A stretch of 36,996 nucleotides of DNA from an uncultured Alteromonadaceae bacterium (GTDB lineage: Bacteria > Pseudomonadota > Gammaproteobacteria > Enterobacterales > Alteromonadaceae), in the NCBI GenBank assembly GCA_950073835.1, contig CATMRP010000028.1, positions 1 through 36,996 on the forward strand, given 5' to 3'. Position 1 is the stretch's first letter. Each line of letters begins with the position of its first letter. The notes under the pieces were generated by a model. The model saw only the letters and a list, made by a program, of their open reading frames with translations, had not been told where the DNA came from and did not search any database. This document shows, one piece after another, positions 18,243 to 26,620 of the stretch. The position numbers were made by a program, and so were the translations under genes.

Positions 18243-21200
18243 TTACGCCGCTGCTTTTGGTTTGATAAAGCTGCTGTAGAGTGACGGAATAACCACCAGC
18301 GTGAGCAAGGTAGAACTGATAAGCCCACCAACTATCACCGCCGCCAATGGCTTTTGGATTTCTGCACCCAGCCCGTCAGATAACAACATAGGAATGAGCC
18401 CCAGCGCCGATGTTAGCGCAGTCATTAATACCGGCCGAAGTCGTGAACAGGCACCATCGAAGATGGCAGCAGCCAGGTCCGTGCTCTGTACACGCCGCTG
18501 ATTGATGCTTTCCACCATCACTACACCATTCAATACAGCCACACCAAACAAAGTGATAAAACCTACTGAACTTGGCACAGATAAATAGTGACCACTCACA
18601 TACAAAGAAAACACCCCGCCAATAGCGGCTAACGGAATATTCACCATAATTAACGCAACCAGGCGAATATCGGTAAACGCAAAATATAACAGCAAAGCAA
18701 TTAGCAACAGAGATATTGGAACTACCAGCATTAAGCGCTGCATGGCGCGTTGCTGATTCTCAAACTGCCCACCAATCTCCACGGCATAACCGCCAGGCAG
18801 AGCAACGTCAGCTTCTATGGCGGTCTGAATATCGGCAACCACGCTGCCCATATCACGACCATCCACATTAGCCTGAATGACTACCCGGCGCTGCACATCA
18901 TCCCGGCGGATTTGAGGCGGCCCAGACTCAATAGCCACAGACGCGACATCCTGCAAGCGGATCCAGGCCCCCTGAGCAGTTAGCAAGCGCAGTTCTTTGA
19001 TGGCAGCGATATCATCCCGAAAAGCCTCGGCATAACGTACCACGATATCGTACCGCTCATTACCGTTAATAATTTGCCCGGCTGAAGCGCCGCCAAGCCC
19101 CTGTTGGACCAGATTCATCACATCCGCGACGTCCAGGCCATAACGACTAAGCTGCTTACGCACCGGCCGCACGACTAGCTGAGCTTCGCCGCTTATTTGC
19201 TCCATCGCTACGTCCTGAGCGCCCTCAATGCCGCCGACTACTTCAGCAATCTGCTGGCCATACTCAGCCAGTACATCAAGTTCGGGCCCGAATAGTTTAA
19301 TCGCCAGCTCCGCTTTAACACCGGAAAGCAGTTCATCTACGCGGGTAGCAATAGGCTGCGAGAAGTTAAACAGTAATCCCGGATGCGCCTCCAGTTTATG
19401 GGCCATGGCTTCCTGCAGTGCCACGCGGTTGGTCGCGGTTTGCCACTCACTGACCGGGCGCAGGCCCATATAGATTTCTATATTGTTTACCGGTTCCGGG
19501 TCGCCGCCAATCTCGGCGCGGCCAATTTTACTCACCGCATAGGTCACTTCAGGAAATTCCAGTAACATACTTTCCAGCTTCGGAGCCACGCTTAGCGCCG
19601 TTTCCAGACTGGCTGAAGGTGCCAGGGTCACCCGCAGGTTAATGGTTCCCTCTTCCAGCTCCGGCGCAAACTCAGTGCCCAGCCGCGGGAGCAGCACGCC
19701 GGCAATCAATATCAGCACCAATGAACTGCCAGAAACCCATTTTCGCTGCCCCATAGTAACCTTGAGCAGTCTCGCATAACTGCGCTCCAGTACACTAAGA
19801 AGAGGGTTATTGCGCTGCTTAACCGGCCGTGCGCTCAGTAAAAAGGTGGCCAGTACCGGCACAAATATCAACGCCACCAGCACGGCGCAAATGAGGGCCA
19901 GCATAATGGCGATGGCCATTGGCTGAAACAGCTTGGCTTCGACCCCCTCAAAACTGAACAGCGGGGTAAATACCACCAGAATAATCAGCGTCGCAAAAAA
20001 GACAGGTTTTGCCACTTCCTGGGCCGCAGTCACCACTAAGTTGGGTATTTTATGGGTTTCAGTACTGTTTTTTGGTAATTTTTGGTAAATATTCTCCACT
20101 ACTACCACCGAACCATCCACCAGCATGCCAATGGCTACTGCCATTCCGCCCAGAGACATCAGATTGGCAGATATCCCCAACATGCTGAGCATGGCCAGCG
20201 CCAATCCGATGGAAACCGGGATAGACAGCAACACCAGGACCGTTGCCCTCACGCTTAACAGAAACAATGCCAGCACAATGACAATGAACATAAAGGCCAG
20301 CAACAGGGCTTTTACTACCGTATCTACCGCCTGTTTAATCAGATCCGCCTGGTCGTAATAGGGTTCAAAGTGAACTCCCTCGGGCAGTGCTTTAGTAATT
20401 AAATCCAGCCGGGCATTAATGCCTTCGATAGTAGCATTGGTGTTAGCCCCCATGCGTTTTAACACCACGCCGGAAACCACCTCGCCGCGATTGCTGATGC
20501 TGCCATCGGGGTGCTTCACTGTCATAGTGACCGCCCCCTGGCGTATCTCGCTACCGATCCGTATCTGAGCCACGTCACCCACAGTCACAATGGCCGACCC
20601 GGCGGTTTTCAACGGTATTTGTTTTAGTTCCTCTAGCGCTTGCTGATCTGAGGACAGCCAGCCAGTACCGCGGATCACCAGTTGTTCAGGCCCACGCTGC
20701 ATGTACCAGCCACCGGCATTGTTGTTATTGCGTGATAAAGCATCCACCACGTCCTGCTGGGTCAGGTTATAAGACAGCAAACGATTGGGATACAGATTTA
20801 CCTGATACTGGCGCACATAACCGCCAAACGACAGCACATCAGTAATGCCATCAACCGGCATTAACATCAGCTTAATGAGGTAATCATTGAGACTGCGTAA
20901 CGCCATGCTGTCGAAACCTGAGTCCGGGTCGGCAATCAACAGATATTGGTACACCTGGCCAAGACCCGAGGTGTTGGGCCCGATAGCAGGCACCCCAACC
21001 CCTTCCGGGATCATCCCGGCGGCTATCTGCAACCGTTCAAATACCAGTTGCCGGGCAAAATAAATATCCGTACCTTCCTTAAACACCACGGTAATGCCGG
21101 ATAACCCGGTTTTGGAGATCGAACGCACCTCCTCAACATCGGGCAGCGCATACATTACCGCTTCAATGGGATAGGTAATCAGCTGCTCAACCTCTTCGGC

Positions 21201-21374
21201 TGCCAGCCCGGGCGCTTCGGTATTAATCGCCACCTGAATATTGGTAACATCGGGAAAGGCATCAAGATTGAGGCGCGGGATCATCATTGCAGCCATCACA
21301 CACAAGCCCACAAGCACCAGTAACAATACAAAGCGCAGCTTCACCGCGCGGCTTATTAACCATGCAAACATCAT
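18243..21374 (-). CDS. czcA: Heavy-metal efflux RND transporter, CzcA/CusA family
   Basis: A 1043-residue inner-membrane proton-driven exporter, full length for the HME-RND family. TM1 is at about 13-32, and the two repeated halves each have a large periplasmic domain. NLDAFPDVTNIQVAINTEAPG and PIEAVMYALPDVEEVRSIS at the N-terminus are diagnostic. The TM4 proton-relay segment reads GGMAVAIGMLVDGSVVVVEN (409-428), with Asp420 and Glu427; the first Asp of the CzcA divalent-type relay is Ala414, as in CusA. Residues matching the CusA methionine ligands near 581 and 630 are Arg/Val and Asn, so a Cu/Ag relay is not supported. It is the last gene of the czcCBA operon, 9 bp after czcB, with an AGGGG ribosome binding site. 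Confidence 0.93.
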   Translation of the reverse strand: MMFAWLISRAVKLRFVLLLVLVGLCVMAAMMIPRLNLDAFPDVTNIQVAINTEAPGLAAEEVEQLITYPIEAVMYALPDVEEVRSISKTGLSGITVVFKEGTDIYFARQLVFERLQIAAGMIPEGVGVPAIGPNTSGLGQVYQYLLIADPDSGFDSMALRSLNDYLIKLMLMPVDGITDVLSFGGYVRQYQVNLYPNRLLSYNLTQQDVVDALSRNNNNAGGWYMQRGPEQLVIRGTGWLSSDQQALEELKQIPLKTAGSAIVTVGDVAQIRIGSEIRQGAVTMTVKHPDGSISNRGEVVSGVVLKRMGANTNATIEGINARLDLITKALPEGVHFEPYYDQADLIKQAVDTVVKALLLAFMFIVIVLALFLLSVRATVLVLLSIPVSIGLALAMLSMLGISANLMSLGGMAVAIGMLVDGSVVVVENIYQKLPKNSTETHKIPNLVVTAAQEVAKPVFFATLIILVVFTPLFSFEGVEAKLFQPMAIAIMLALICAVLVALIFVPVLATFLLSARPVKQRNNPLLSVLERSYARLLKVTMGQRKWVSGSSLVLILIAGVLLPRLGTEFAPELEEGTINLRVTLAPSASLETALSVAPKLESMLLEFPEVTYAVSKIGRAEIGGDPEPVNNIEIYMGLRPVSEWQTATNRVALQEAMAHKLEAHPGLLFNFSQPIATRVDELLSGVKAELAIKLFGPELDVLAEYGQQIAEVVGGIEGAQDVAMEQISGEAQLVVRPVRKQLSRYGLDVADVMNLVQQGLGGASAGQIINGNERYDIVVRYAEAFRDDIAAIKELRLLTAQGAWIRLQDVASVAIESGPPQIRRDDVQRRVVIQANVDGRDMGSVVADIQTAIEADVALPGGYAVEIGGQFENQQRAMQRLMLVVPISLLLIALLLYFAFTDIRLVALIMVNIPLAAIGGVFSLYVSGHYLSVPSSVGFITLFGVAVLNGVVMVESINQRRVQSTDLAAAIFDGACSRLRPVLMTALTSALGLIPMLLSDGLGAEIQKPLAAVIVGGLISSTLLTLVVIPSLYSSFIKPKAAA

Positions 21375-21383
21375 AAGCCCCTG

Positions 21384-22571
21384 TTAATGGTTATGTGGAT
21401 CAAAACCGCCTTTGGCGATTTCCGACGCAACAAAAAAGGCCCCACGGCTCACATAGGTCTGGCCTGGCTGAATACCGCTAATGGCCTGCCAGTCGCCGTA
21501 CTGCGGCCCGAGTGTCACTACTTGTGGGATCAAATCACCGTCGTCATCAGCAATAAAGATTTGCCAATCGCCGTCAGCATCACGCATCAGCGCCGACTGA
21601 GGCACCGCCAGGATGGCGTCGGTTTGCGGGCCATTGAAATAAATATCAACAAACATGCCGGAGTGAAAACGATGGTCCTGGTTATCCAGTTCAAGACGTA
21701 CCGTACGCGTCCGGCTCACCGGATCGATTGTGTGCGATTCCTGGATAACCGTGCCAATTGCAGCGATATCGCCGACCACGACACTGGCCTGATCGCCCGG
21801 TTGTAAATGCAGGTCATTCTGGGCCGACAAGCGGGCTTCGACCCATAAATGCGCCTCATCAGACAGTAGCATCAATGGCTGGCCAGGCTCAATACGTTGG
21901 CCCTGATTGAATTCATCGGTCATGATAAGCCCTGGCGTTTGTGCCGTTAACGTATATTCGCCCAGCGGGTAATTACTGTTTTGCTCTATTTGGGCAATGG
22001 TAGCAGCAGACAAGCCCAACGCCTGTAAGCGTCGATTCGCTGCGTTGTATTCGGTTCGGGCACTGACAAAGCGCTTTTCACCCACCGCACTCTGCCCAAG
22101 TTTACTGACCCGCTGCCATTCCACATACGCCTGCTGGAGCTGACTCTGCGCAGTGATCATCTCTTCACTGAACAAAGTGACCAGTGGCTGATCTGCCGTC
22201 ACTTTTTCACCCAGCCCGGCATGGCGCGCAGTCACCACAGAACTGACCCGGGGCGACACAATATAGCTGCGATAGCCATTTACCCTGATTTCGCCCGGCG
22301 CATAAACCTGTTCGCTGAGCGTCATGGGTTGCAGCGTCGCCAGGTGAATATCGGCCGTCTGCCGCTGCCCGTCACTGAGGCTCACCGTAGTGGTTTCACC
22401 GTGCTCGTCGTGGCCGTGTTCACCGTCGTGACCATGGGCCTTTTCTTCAACGTGAGCTTCGGTTTCGTGTTCTGCCTCATGGGCATGATCATGCTCCTGG
22501 GCTGACGCAACTTGCGTGTAAAGAAGGGCAGTGATACTCAGCACCGCCAGATAATTGTGTAAATGTGACAT
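21384..22571 (-). CDS. czcB: Periplasmic adaptor of metal efflux RND system, His-rich N-terminus
   Basis: A 395-residue membrane-fusion protein linking the RND pump to the outer-membrane channel. The signal peptide (about 1-24, VASA-Q) is followed by a striking His/Glu/Asp-rich stretch at 27-58, with about a dozen His, probably a periplasmic metal-binding tail. The usual adaptor domains follow: beta-barrel and lipoyl halves around YIVSPRVSSVVTARHAGLGE and TAQTPGLIMTDEFNQGQRIE, an alpha-hairpin at about 145-205, and the C-terminal region to residue 390. It lies 4 bp after czcC and 9 bp before czcA, so the genes are tightly coupled. GGGAG precedes the ATG. Confidence 0.92.
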   Translation of the reverse strand: MSHLHNYLAVLSITALLYTQVASAQEHDHAHEAEHETEAHVEEKAHGHDGEHGHDEHGETTTVSLSDGQRQTADIHLATLQPMTLSEQVYAPGEIRVNGYRSYIVSPRVSSVVTARHAGLGEKVTADQPLVTLFSEEMITAQSQLQQAYVEWQRVSKLGQSAVGEKRFVSARTEYNAANRRLQALGLSAATIAQIEQNSNYPLGEYTLTAQTPGLIMTDEFNQGQRIEPGQPLMLLSDEAHLWVEARLSAQNDLHLQPGDQASVVVGDIAAIGTVIQESHTIDPVSRTRTVRLELDNQDHRFHSGMFVDIYFNGPQTDAILAVPQSALMRDADGDWQIFIADDDGDLIPQVVTLGPQYGDWQAISGIQPGQTYVSRGAFFVASEIAKGGFDPHNH

Positions 22572-22575
22572 ATTA

Positions 22576-23793
22576 CTACTCCCGGGAAATTAAAGAGGAA
22601 ACCACATCCGTCAGAGCGGCGGTGATATGCAGATAAGCAACGTAAGTTTGCTGGTAGTTTTGTTGCAGCGTCAGGCCAGCCTGCATGCCATCCCGAAGTT
22701 GCTGCACCTGCCATTGATAGTCAGCAAGACTAAGGTCGCCCTGCGCATAACGTTGCTGAAGTACTTCAACCTGCTCTGTCATTTCGTTATCGTGCAATGC
22801 CTGCCATTGCTCAAAACGCAAACGGGTTTGCTGTAGTTGTTCGGCCAGGTTACGCACCGCTTCGCGGGTATCGCGCATTTGCGCGTGCAGGCGCTCTTCG
22901 CTGGCCAGCGCCAGTTCTCTGGCAGCCAGGGCGACCTCGCTGAAGTCATTGCGAAACTGAACAGGCACCGAGACGTTGACAGAAAACAGCGATTCCCCGG
23001 CCTGACGACCAACGCCAAATCCCACATTGGGTACCGGCTTATTGGCGGTTTGTTGTTGCTCTGCGCTGGCGGTTGCGGCCAGCCACGCTAGCCGAGCCTG
23101 TTTTACAGCAGGCAAGGCGAGTAATTGCTGCGGCGCAGGTACCTGTGGTTGCGCCTGAAAAAATGCCTGGTTAACAGGCACATCCGCAGCCTGCTCACCA
23201 GCCAGTGTGCGCAACGTTTTTTGTGCGTTTAACCACGCACTGAGGCGCTCGTTTTCTGCGACCATGCCTTGCGCCACTACCGACTTTGCCATGGCCAGTT
23301 CGGTGCGGTTAACTTCGCCTGCGGCAAGTTGTTGCTCGGTTAAACTGAGTAGCCGCAGATCCTGCTCTACCTGTAATCGAGCCAGCTCATATCCCTGTTG
23401 TCCCAACTGGACATCAATCTGAGCATTGAGGATTTGCGCCAGCAGATCATTAGTGGCTATCTGCACCGCTAATGCACGCTGCTCAGCCTGCAGCCTGCCA
23501 ACCTCCGACTGAGCCTCTCTTACATTCCACCAGTCAATATCTGCAGAAAGGCCGATTTGAAAATTGGTTTCGCTGCCTTCTCTTTCTACAGAGGTATCCA
23601 GGGATGGATTATAAACAGGTTTATTCAGGGCTTGTGCCTGGTATTTCGCGGCACTGGTTTCGTATTGATAAGCCTGCATGATAGGGTGGCGCTCCACCGT
23701 GTTCATCAGCCAGTTGGCCCAGGGTTGCTCACCGGCCAGAACCGGAAAGCTCAGTGCGGTCACTAACACCGCACCGCATAATTGCAGTTTCAT
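22576..23793 (-). CDS. czcC: Outer-membrane efflux channel, TolC/CzcC family
   Basis: A 405-residue TolC-family channel of CzcC length. The ATG at 23793 is preferred over an upstream TTG at 23811, because AAGAG precedes it and the signal peptide (MKLQLCGAVLVTALSFPVLA-G) then starts correctly. Two OEP repeats with long coiled helices are seen (about 40-215 and 235-400, including LASEERLHAQMRDTREAVRNLAEQLQQTRLRFEQW). It forms the outer-membrane duct for CzcA-CzcB. The gene starts 66 bp after the CzcI-like gene. Confidence 0.9.
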   Translation of the reverse strand: MKLQLCGAVLVTALSFPVLAGEQPWANWLMNTVERHPIMQAYQYETSAAKYQAQALNKPVYNPSLDTSVEREGSETNFQIGLSADIDWWNVREAQSEVGRLQAEQRALAVQIATNDLLAQILNAQIDVQLGQQGYELARLQVEQDLRLLSLTEQQLAAGEVNRTELAMAKSVVAQGMVAENERLSAWLNAQKTLRTLAGEQAADVPVNQAFFQAQPQVPAPQQLLALPAVKQARLAWLAATASAEQQQTANKPVPNVGFGVGRQAGESLFSVNVSVPVQFRNDFSEVALAARELALASEERLHAQMRDTREAVRNLAEQLQQTRLRFEQWQALHDNEMTEQVEVLQQRYAQGDLSLADYQWQVQQLRDGMQAGLTLQQNYQQTYVAYLHITAALTDVVSSLISRE

Positions 23794-23859
23794 AGGTTTA
23801 TCTCTTAACAAAGTAAATCATCCGGTTACTAACAACCGGGGCGCTGTCAACTTTCTTTG

Positions 23860-24210
23860 TTAAGCGATGGGCGGGCGCAGCAAATTACGCCAGAAGCCCG
23901 TGGCGGGAGGCTGGTTAAGGTTGTGTCGCACCGCATAATGGCCATCGACCGGCAGTGCTTTAATTAATAAGGGAAGAAAAATGTGTTGTGCCCCATGGCA
24001 ATGACAACAGTGCTGACAATCCAGTCCGCTGCTGTCGCTATTTTTATCCTGAGCGATAGCCTGCTCAGAATGCGGGGCTTCATGGGACGGTTCTGACAGA
24101 TGAGAAGTACTTTCCTGATGAGCAGCATGGGAGTCAAATACCACGCTCAATGCCTGCGTGCTCACCGAGAGCAGCAGTACCAGAACGAGAGAATTAACCC
24201 AGTTACTCAT
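23860..24210 (-). CDS. Small secreted His/Cys-rich protein, CzcI-like
   Basis: A 116-residue protein with a signal peptide (about 1-22, LLLSVSTQALS). The mature part is rich in His (HAAHQESTSHLSEPSHEAPH) and has a Cys/His cluster, LDCQHCCHCHGAQH, at about 64-77, a plausible metal site. The C-terminus is proline-rich (NQPPATGFWRNLLRPPIA). Its place directly upstream of czcCBA and its composition resemble CzcI, a small periplasmic protein of czc operons thought to modulate efflux. The similarity is by layout and composition, not by a strong conserved motif, so the name is tentative. It lies 15 bp after the GNAT gene. Confidence 0.75.
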   Translation of the reverse strand: MSNWVNSLVLVLLLSVSTQALSVVFDSHAAHQESTSHLSEPSHEAPHSEQAIAQDKNSDSSGLDCQHCCHCHGAQHIFLPLLIKALPVDGHYAVRHNLNQPPATGFWRNLLRPPIA

Positions 24211-24225
24211 CAGTATCCTTGCCTG

Positions 24226-25077
24226 TTATCCAAATGCCTGGGAAACCAGACTGTAAATGTGCGGTCCGCTGGCCCTGGCGGGTAAAAACTCACCTTTCAC
24301 CATCAGACTGACTTCATCAACCTGAGCCAGCCCCAGTGACTCCAGCCACGGCTGAATACCTTTGGCTCGCTCAGTTAAATCGAACCGAATAAAGCCAGTC
24401 TCACTGGCCAGCAACTGGCTGATCAAAGCTTTCGCGGTGTCGTCATCATCAGCCAGTACCGGCCCCAAAGTCTGACCGTGACCGCTGGTACGCAACATCG
24501 CAAAACCAACAGCTTTGCCGTCCCGATAAGCCACCAGTCCTTTACCTTGCTGCGCTACGGCCGTGAGTAACGACGCCCGGCTGCATCCGTACGCAGCGGT
24601 ATCCATCGCTATGATATCTGCCAGATTGCTGGAATCAAGCGGTTTGATCCCGGCATCTGATGACAGCGGCTCGACTTCCCCCGCCAACTGCCCCTGCACC
24701 TGATAAATGAGTGCGGCTTCGGTAAAGCCACATTGTTGATAAAGACGTTTTCCGGCCACCGTAGCGACCAGTTGCAAGCTACGCTCACCGGTCTGGCTCA
24801 TCACGGTATCCATCAGTTTGCGCCCCAGGCCATTACCCTGCATGTGAGCTGGCACCACCACTAATCCTACCGTGGCATAATCGGCACCATAGTCCCACCA
24901 CAGGATACAACCAACGATATCGCCCCCGGCATTTTCGATAATGCTGCCATTGCCCTGGGAAAAATGCAGTTGCCAGTCTCCCATCCGATGCGGCCACTTT
25001 ACTTGCTGAGTAAATTCAAGGCAGGCTGGCAGGTCGGATTCGCGCATCTCGCGAACGGTAAAAGCAGTGTTAGTCAT
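24226..25077 (-). CDS. Double-domain GNAT N-acetyltransferase
   Basis: A 283-residue protein with two GNAT-like halves. The first (about 5-145) has a clear acetyl-CoA site, VVVPAHMQGNGLGRKLM at 73-89. The second (about 150-280) resembles the YitH-type C-terminal GNAT domain (AYGCSRASLLTAVAQQGKGLVAYRDGKAVGFAMLR). The ATG at 25077 starts a typical GNAT N-terminus (TVREMRESDLPACL); an upstream TTG at 25140 in the same frame is less likely. The substrate is unknown. It is the first gene before the czcI-like gene and czcCBA (15-bp gap), but it could equally belong with the M20 hydrolase 108 bp upstream on the same strand. Confidence 0.85.
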   Translation of the reverse strand: MTNTAFTVREMRESDLPACLEFTQQVKWPHRMGDWQLHFSQGNGSIIENAGGDIVGCILWWDYGADYATVGLVVVPAHMQGNGLGRKLMDTVMSQTGERSLQLVATVAGKRLYQQCGFTEAALIYQVQGQLAGEVEPLSSDAGIKPLDSSNLADIIAMDTAAYGCSRASLLTAVAQQGKGLVAYRDGKAVGFAMLRTSGHGQTLGPVLADDDDTAKALISQLLASETGFIRFDLTERAKGIQPWLESLGLAQVDEVSLMVKGEFLPARASGPHIYSLVSQAFG

Positions 25078-25185
25078 TAGCGGATTAGGCCTGTATTGCA
25101 GTTTGTGTTCAATGGCATTAATTTTACCGGCTGTGGACAACAGATTTTGCTGTTTACTCTTCTCAGGCAGGTCAAATCTGTCAAT

Positions 25186-26358
25186 TCACTTACCTTGTTG
25201 CGGCAGAAAATCCTCCACCAGCGCGGTGTGGAGTTTAACGCCTGTGGCGATGATTTCATCATTAAAATCAAATTCCGGGTGATGCAGTGGAATATGCTCC
25301 CCCCCCTTGCCCTGCCCGAGCCAGATGTAAGCACCTTCGCAGGCCTGTAACATAAAGGCAAAGTCTTCAGAGGTAAATGCGGGCTGTGGCGCCTCAACCG
25401 CATTACCTACCGTTGCAGCCACAGTCAAAGCATGCTTTGCAGCCGCTTCGGCATTGATAGTGGCCGGATAGTAACGGTTATAATCAATACTGATTTGGGT
25501 CCCGCTTGCTATGCCTACCCCTTCAATAACCTGGCGGATAGCCACTTCAATTTGATCCTGAACCAGCGGGTCAAACGTTCTCACCGTGCCGGTAAGTTCC
25601 ACGCACCCTGGCAATACATTGTGTGAGCTACCGCCGCTTATCTGTGTAACCGACAATACCGCAGTAGACGTCGGCGCAATGCGCCGGGATACAATAGTAT
25701 TGAGCTGACTAACCAGTTCACTGGCCGCCAGTATGGCATCCGGGGTTTGATGGGGCACGGCAGCATGACCGCCTTTACCCTTTACCTGGATAGAGAATTT
25801 ATCTGCTGCCGCCATGATAGGACCAGGGCGGGTAGCAATGGTGCCAGCCGGTAAGTCCGGCCAGTTATGGAATGCATACACACGGTCGCAAGGGAATCGC
25901 TCAAACAAACCATCTTCGATCATGGCTTTGGCACCGGCCTCACCTTCTTCAGCGGGCTGAAAGATAAAGTGTACTGTGCCGTCGAATTGTTTGCTGCGCG
26001 CAAGCTGGCGGGCAGCCCCAAGCAACATGGTGGTATGGCCGTCGTGCCCACAGCCATGAAAAACACCGTGATGGCAACTGGCATAGGGCAGGCCGGTTTG
26101 CTCAACAATCGGTAGGGCATCCATATCGGCTCGCAAACCGATAGTGCGGGTGGAGTTACCTACTTTAAGGGTACCCACCACGCCGGTTTTACCAATGCCG
26201 GTGGTTACCTCAAGGCCAATGTCTCGCAGACTCTGCGCCACTTTATTCGCCGTATCGACTTCTTTAAAGGCGAGTTCAGGATGAGCGTGGATATCACGCC
26301 TGAAGGCAATTAACTCTTCCAGTAAGTCCTCTACATCATGCTCATGTGAATTTGCCAT
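25186..26358 (-). CDS. M20-family amidohydrolase (aminoacylase/hippurate hydrolase-like)
   Basis: A 390-residue cytoplasmic metallo-amidohydrolase of the M20D group, which removes N-acyl groups from amino acids or related amides. It starts with the typical LIAFRRDIHAHPELAFKE. Metal-binding residues are visible: Cys103 and His105 with HDGH at 105-108 (FHGCGHDGHTTMLLGAARQL), the Glu pair at 137-138 (FQPAEEGEAGAKAMI), His164 (YAFHNWPDLPAG) and a C-terminal His (PLHHPEFDFND). The dimerisation domain covers about 185-300. It is divergent from the aldehyde dehydrogenase and FAD oxidase genes, suggesting a shared catabolic route starting from an N-acylated compound. The substrate is unknown. Confidence 0.92.
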   Translation of the reverse strand: MANSHEHDVEDLLEELIAFRRDIHAHPELAFKEVDTANKVAQSLRDIGLEVTTGIGKTGVVGTLKVGNSTRTIGLRADMDALPIVEQTGLPYASCHHGVFHGCGHDGHTTMLLGAARQLARSKQFDGTVHFIFQPAEEGEAGAKAMIEDGLFERFPCDRVYAFHNWPDLPAGTIATRPGPIMAAADKFSIQVKGKGGHAAVPHQTPDAILAASELVSQLNTIVSRRIAPTSTAVLSVTQISGGSSHNVLPGCVELTGTVRTFDPLVQDQIEVAIRQVIEGVGIASGTQISIDYNRYYPATINAEAAAKHALTVAATVGNAVEAPQPAFTSEDFAFMLQACEGAYIWLGQGKGGEHIPLHHPEFDFNDEIIATGVKLHTALVEDFLPQQGK

Positions 26359-26438
26359 AGTCCTTCTCCCGTAGCGTACTGCCTGTGCTAATGAACCTTA
26401 GGATGTCATTTTAGCGTGCCCGGCACACATTTTTCGAT

Positions 26439-26466
26439 CTGTTTAGGCCTGACTTTTTAATATAAT
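26439..26466 (+). promoter_or_regulatory. Weak candidate promoter for the aldehyde dehydrogenase gene
   Basis: A consensus -10 TATAAT at 26461-26466 is preceded at 16 bp by CTGTTT (26439-26444), a poor -35. It lies in the 262-bp spacer between the divergent M20 and dehydrogenase genes, about 155 bp before the dehydrogenase start. An activator may be needed if it is used. Confidence 0.28.
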
Positions 26467-26620
26467 TTGCTGTTGAGGATGTCAAAGCGGCAACCCATGC
26501 TGCATCATCCCCCCTATACTGGATTCATATTCATTCCCATACTTTGCAGCAGAATCTGCCGTGAACAAAGCATTCGTTCAGGGACTGTTTGCAGTAATCA
26601 GTTTTAACAGGAAATATCTC

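Noticed and set aside
18089..18331. 80-codon minus frame between the cupin gene and czcA
   Set aside because: It overlaps the czcA end and runs through the hairpin at 18164-18206; no domain or ribosome binding site.
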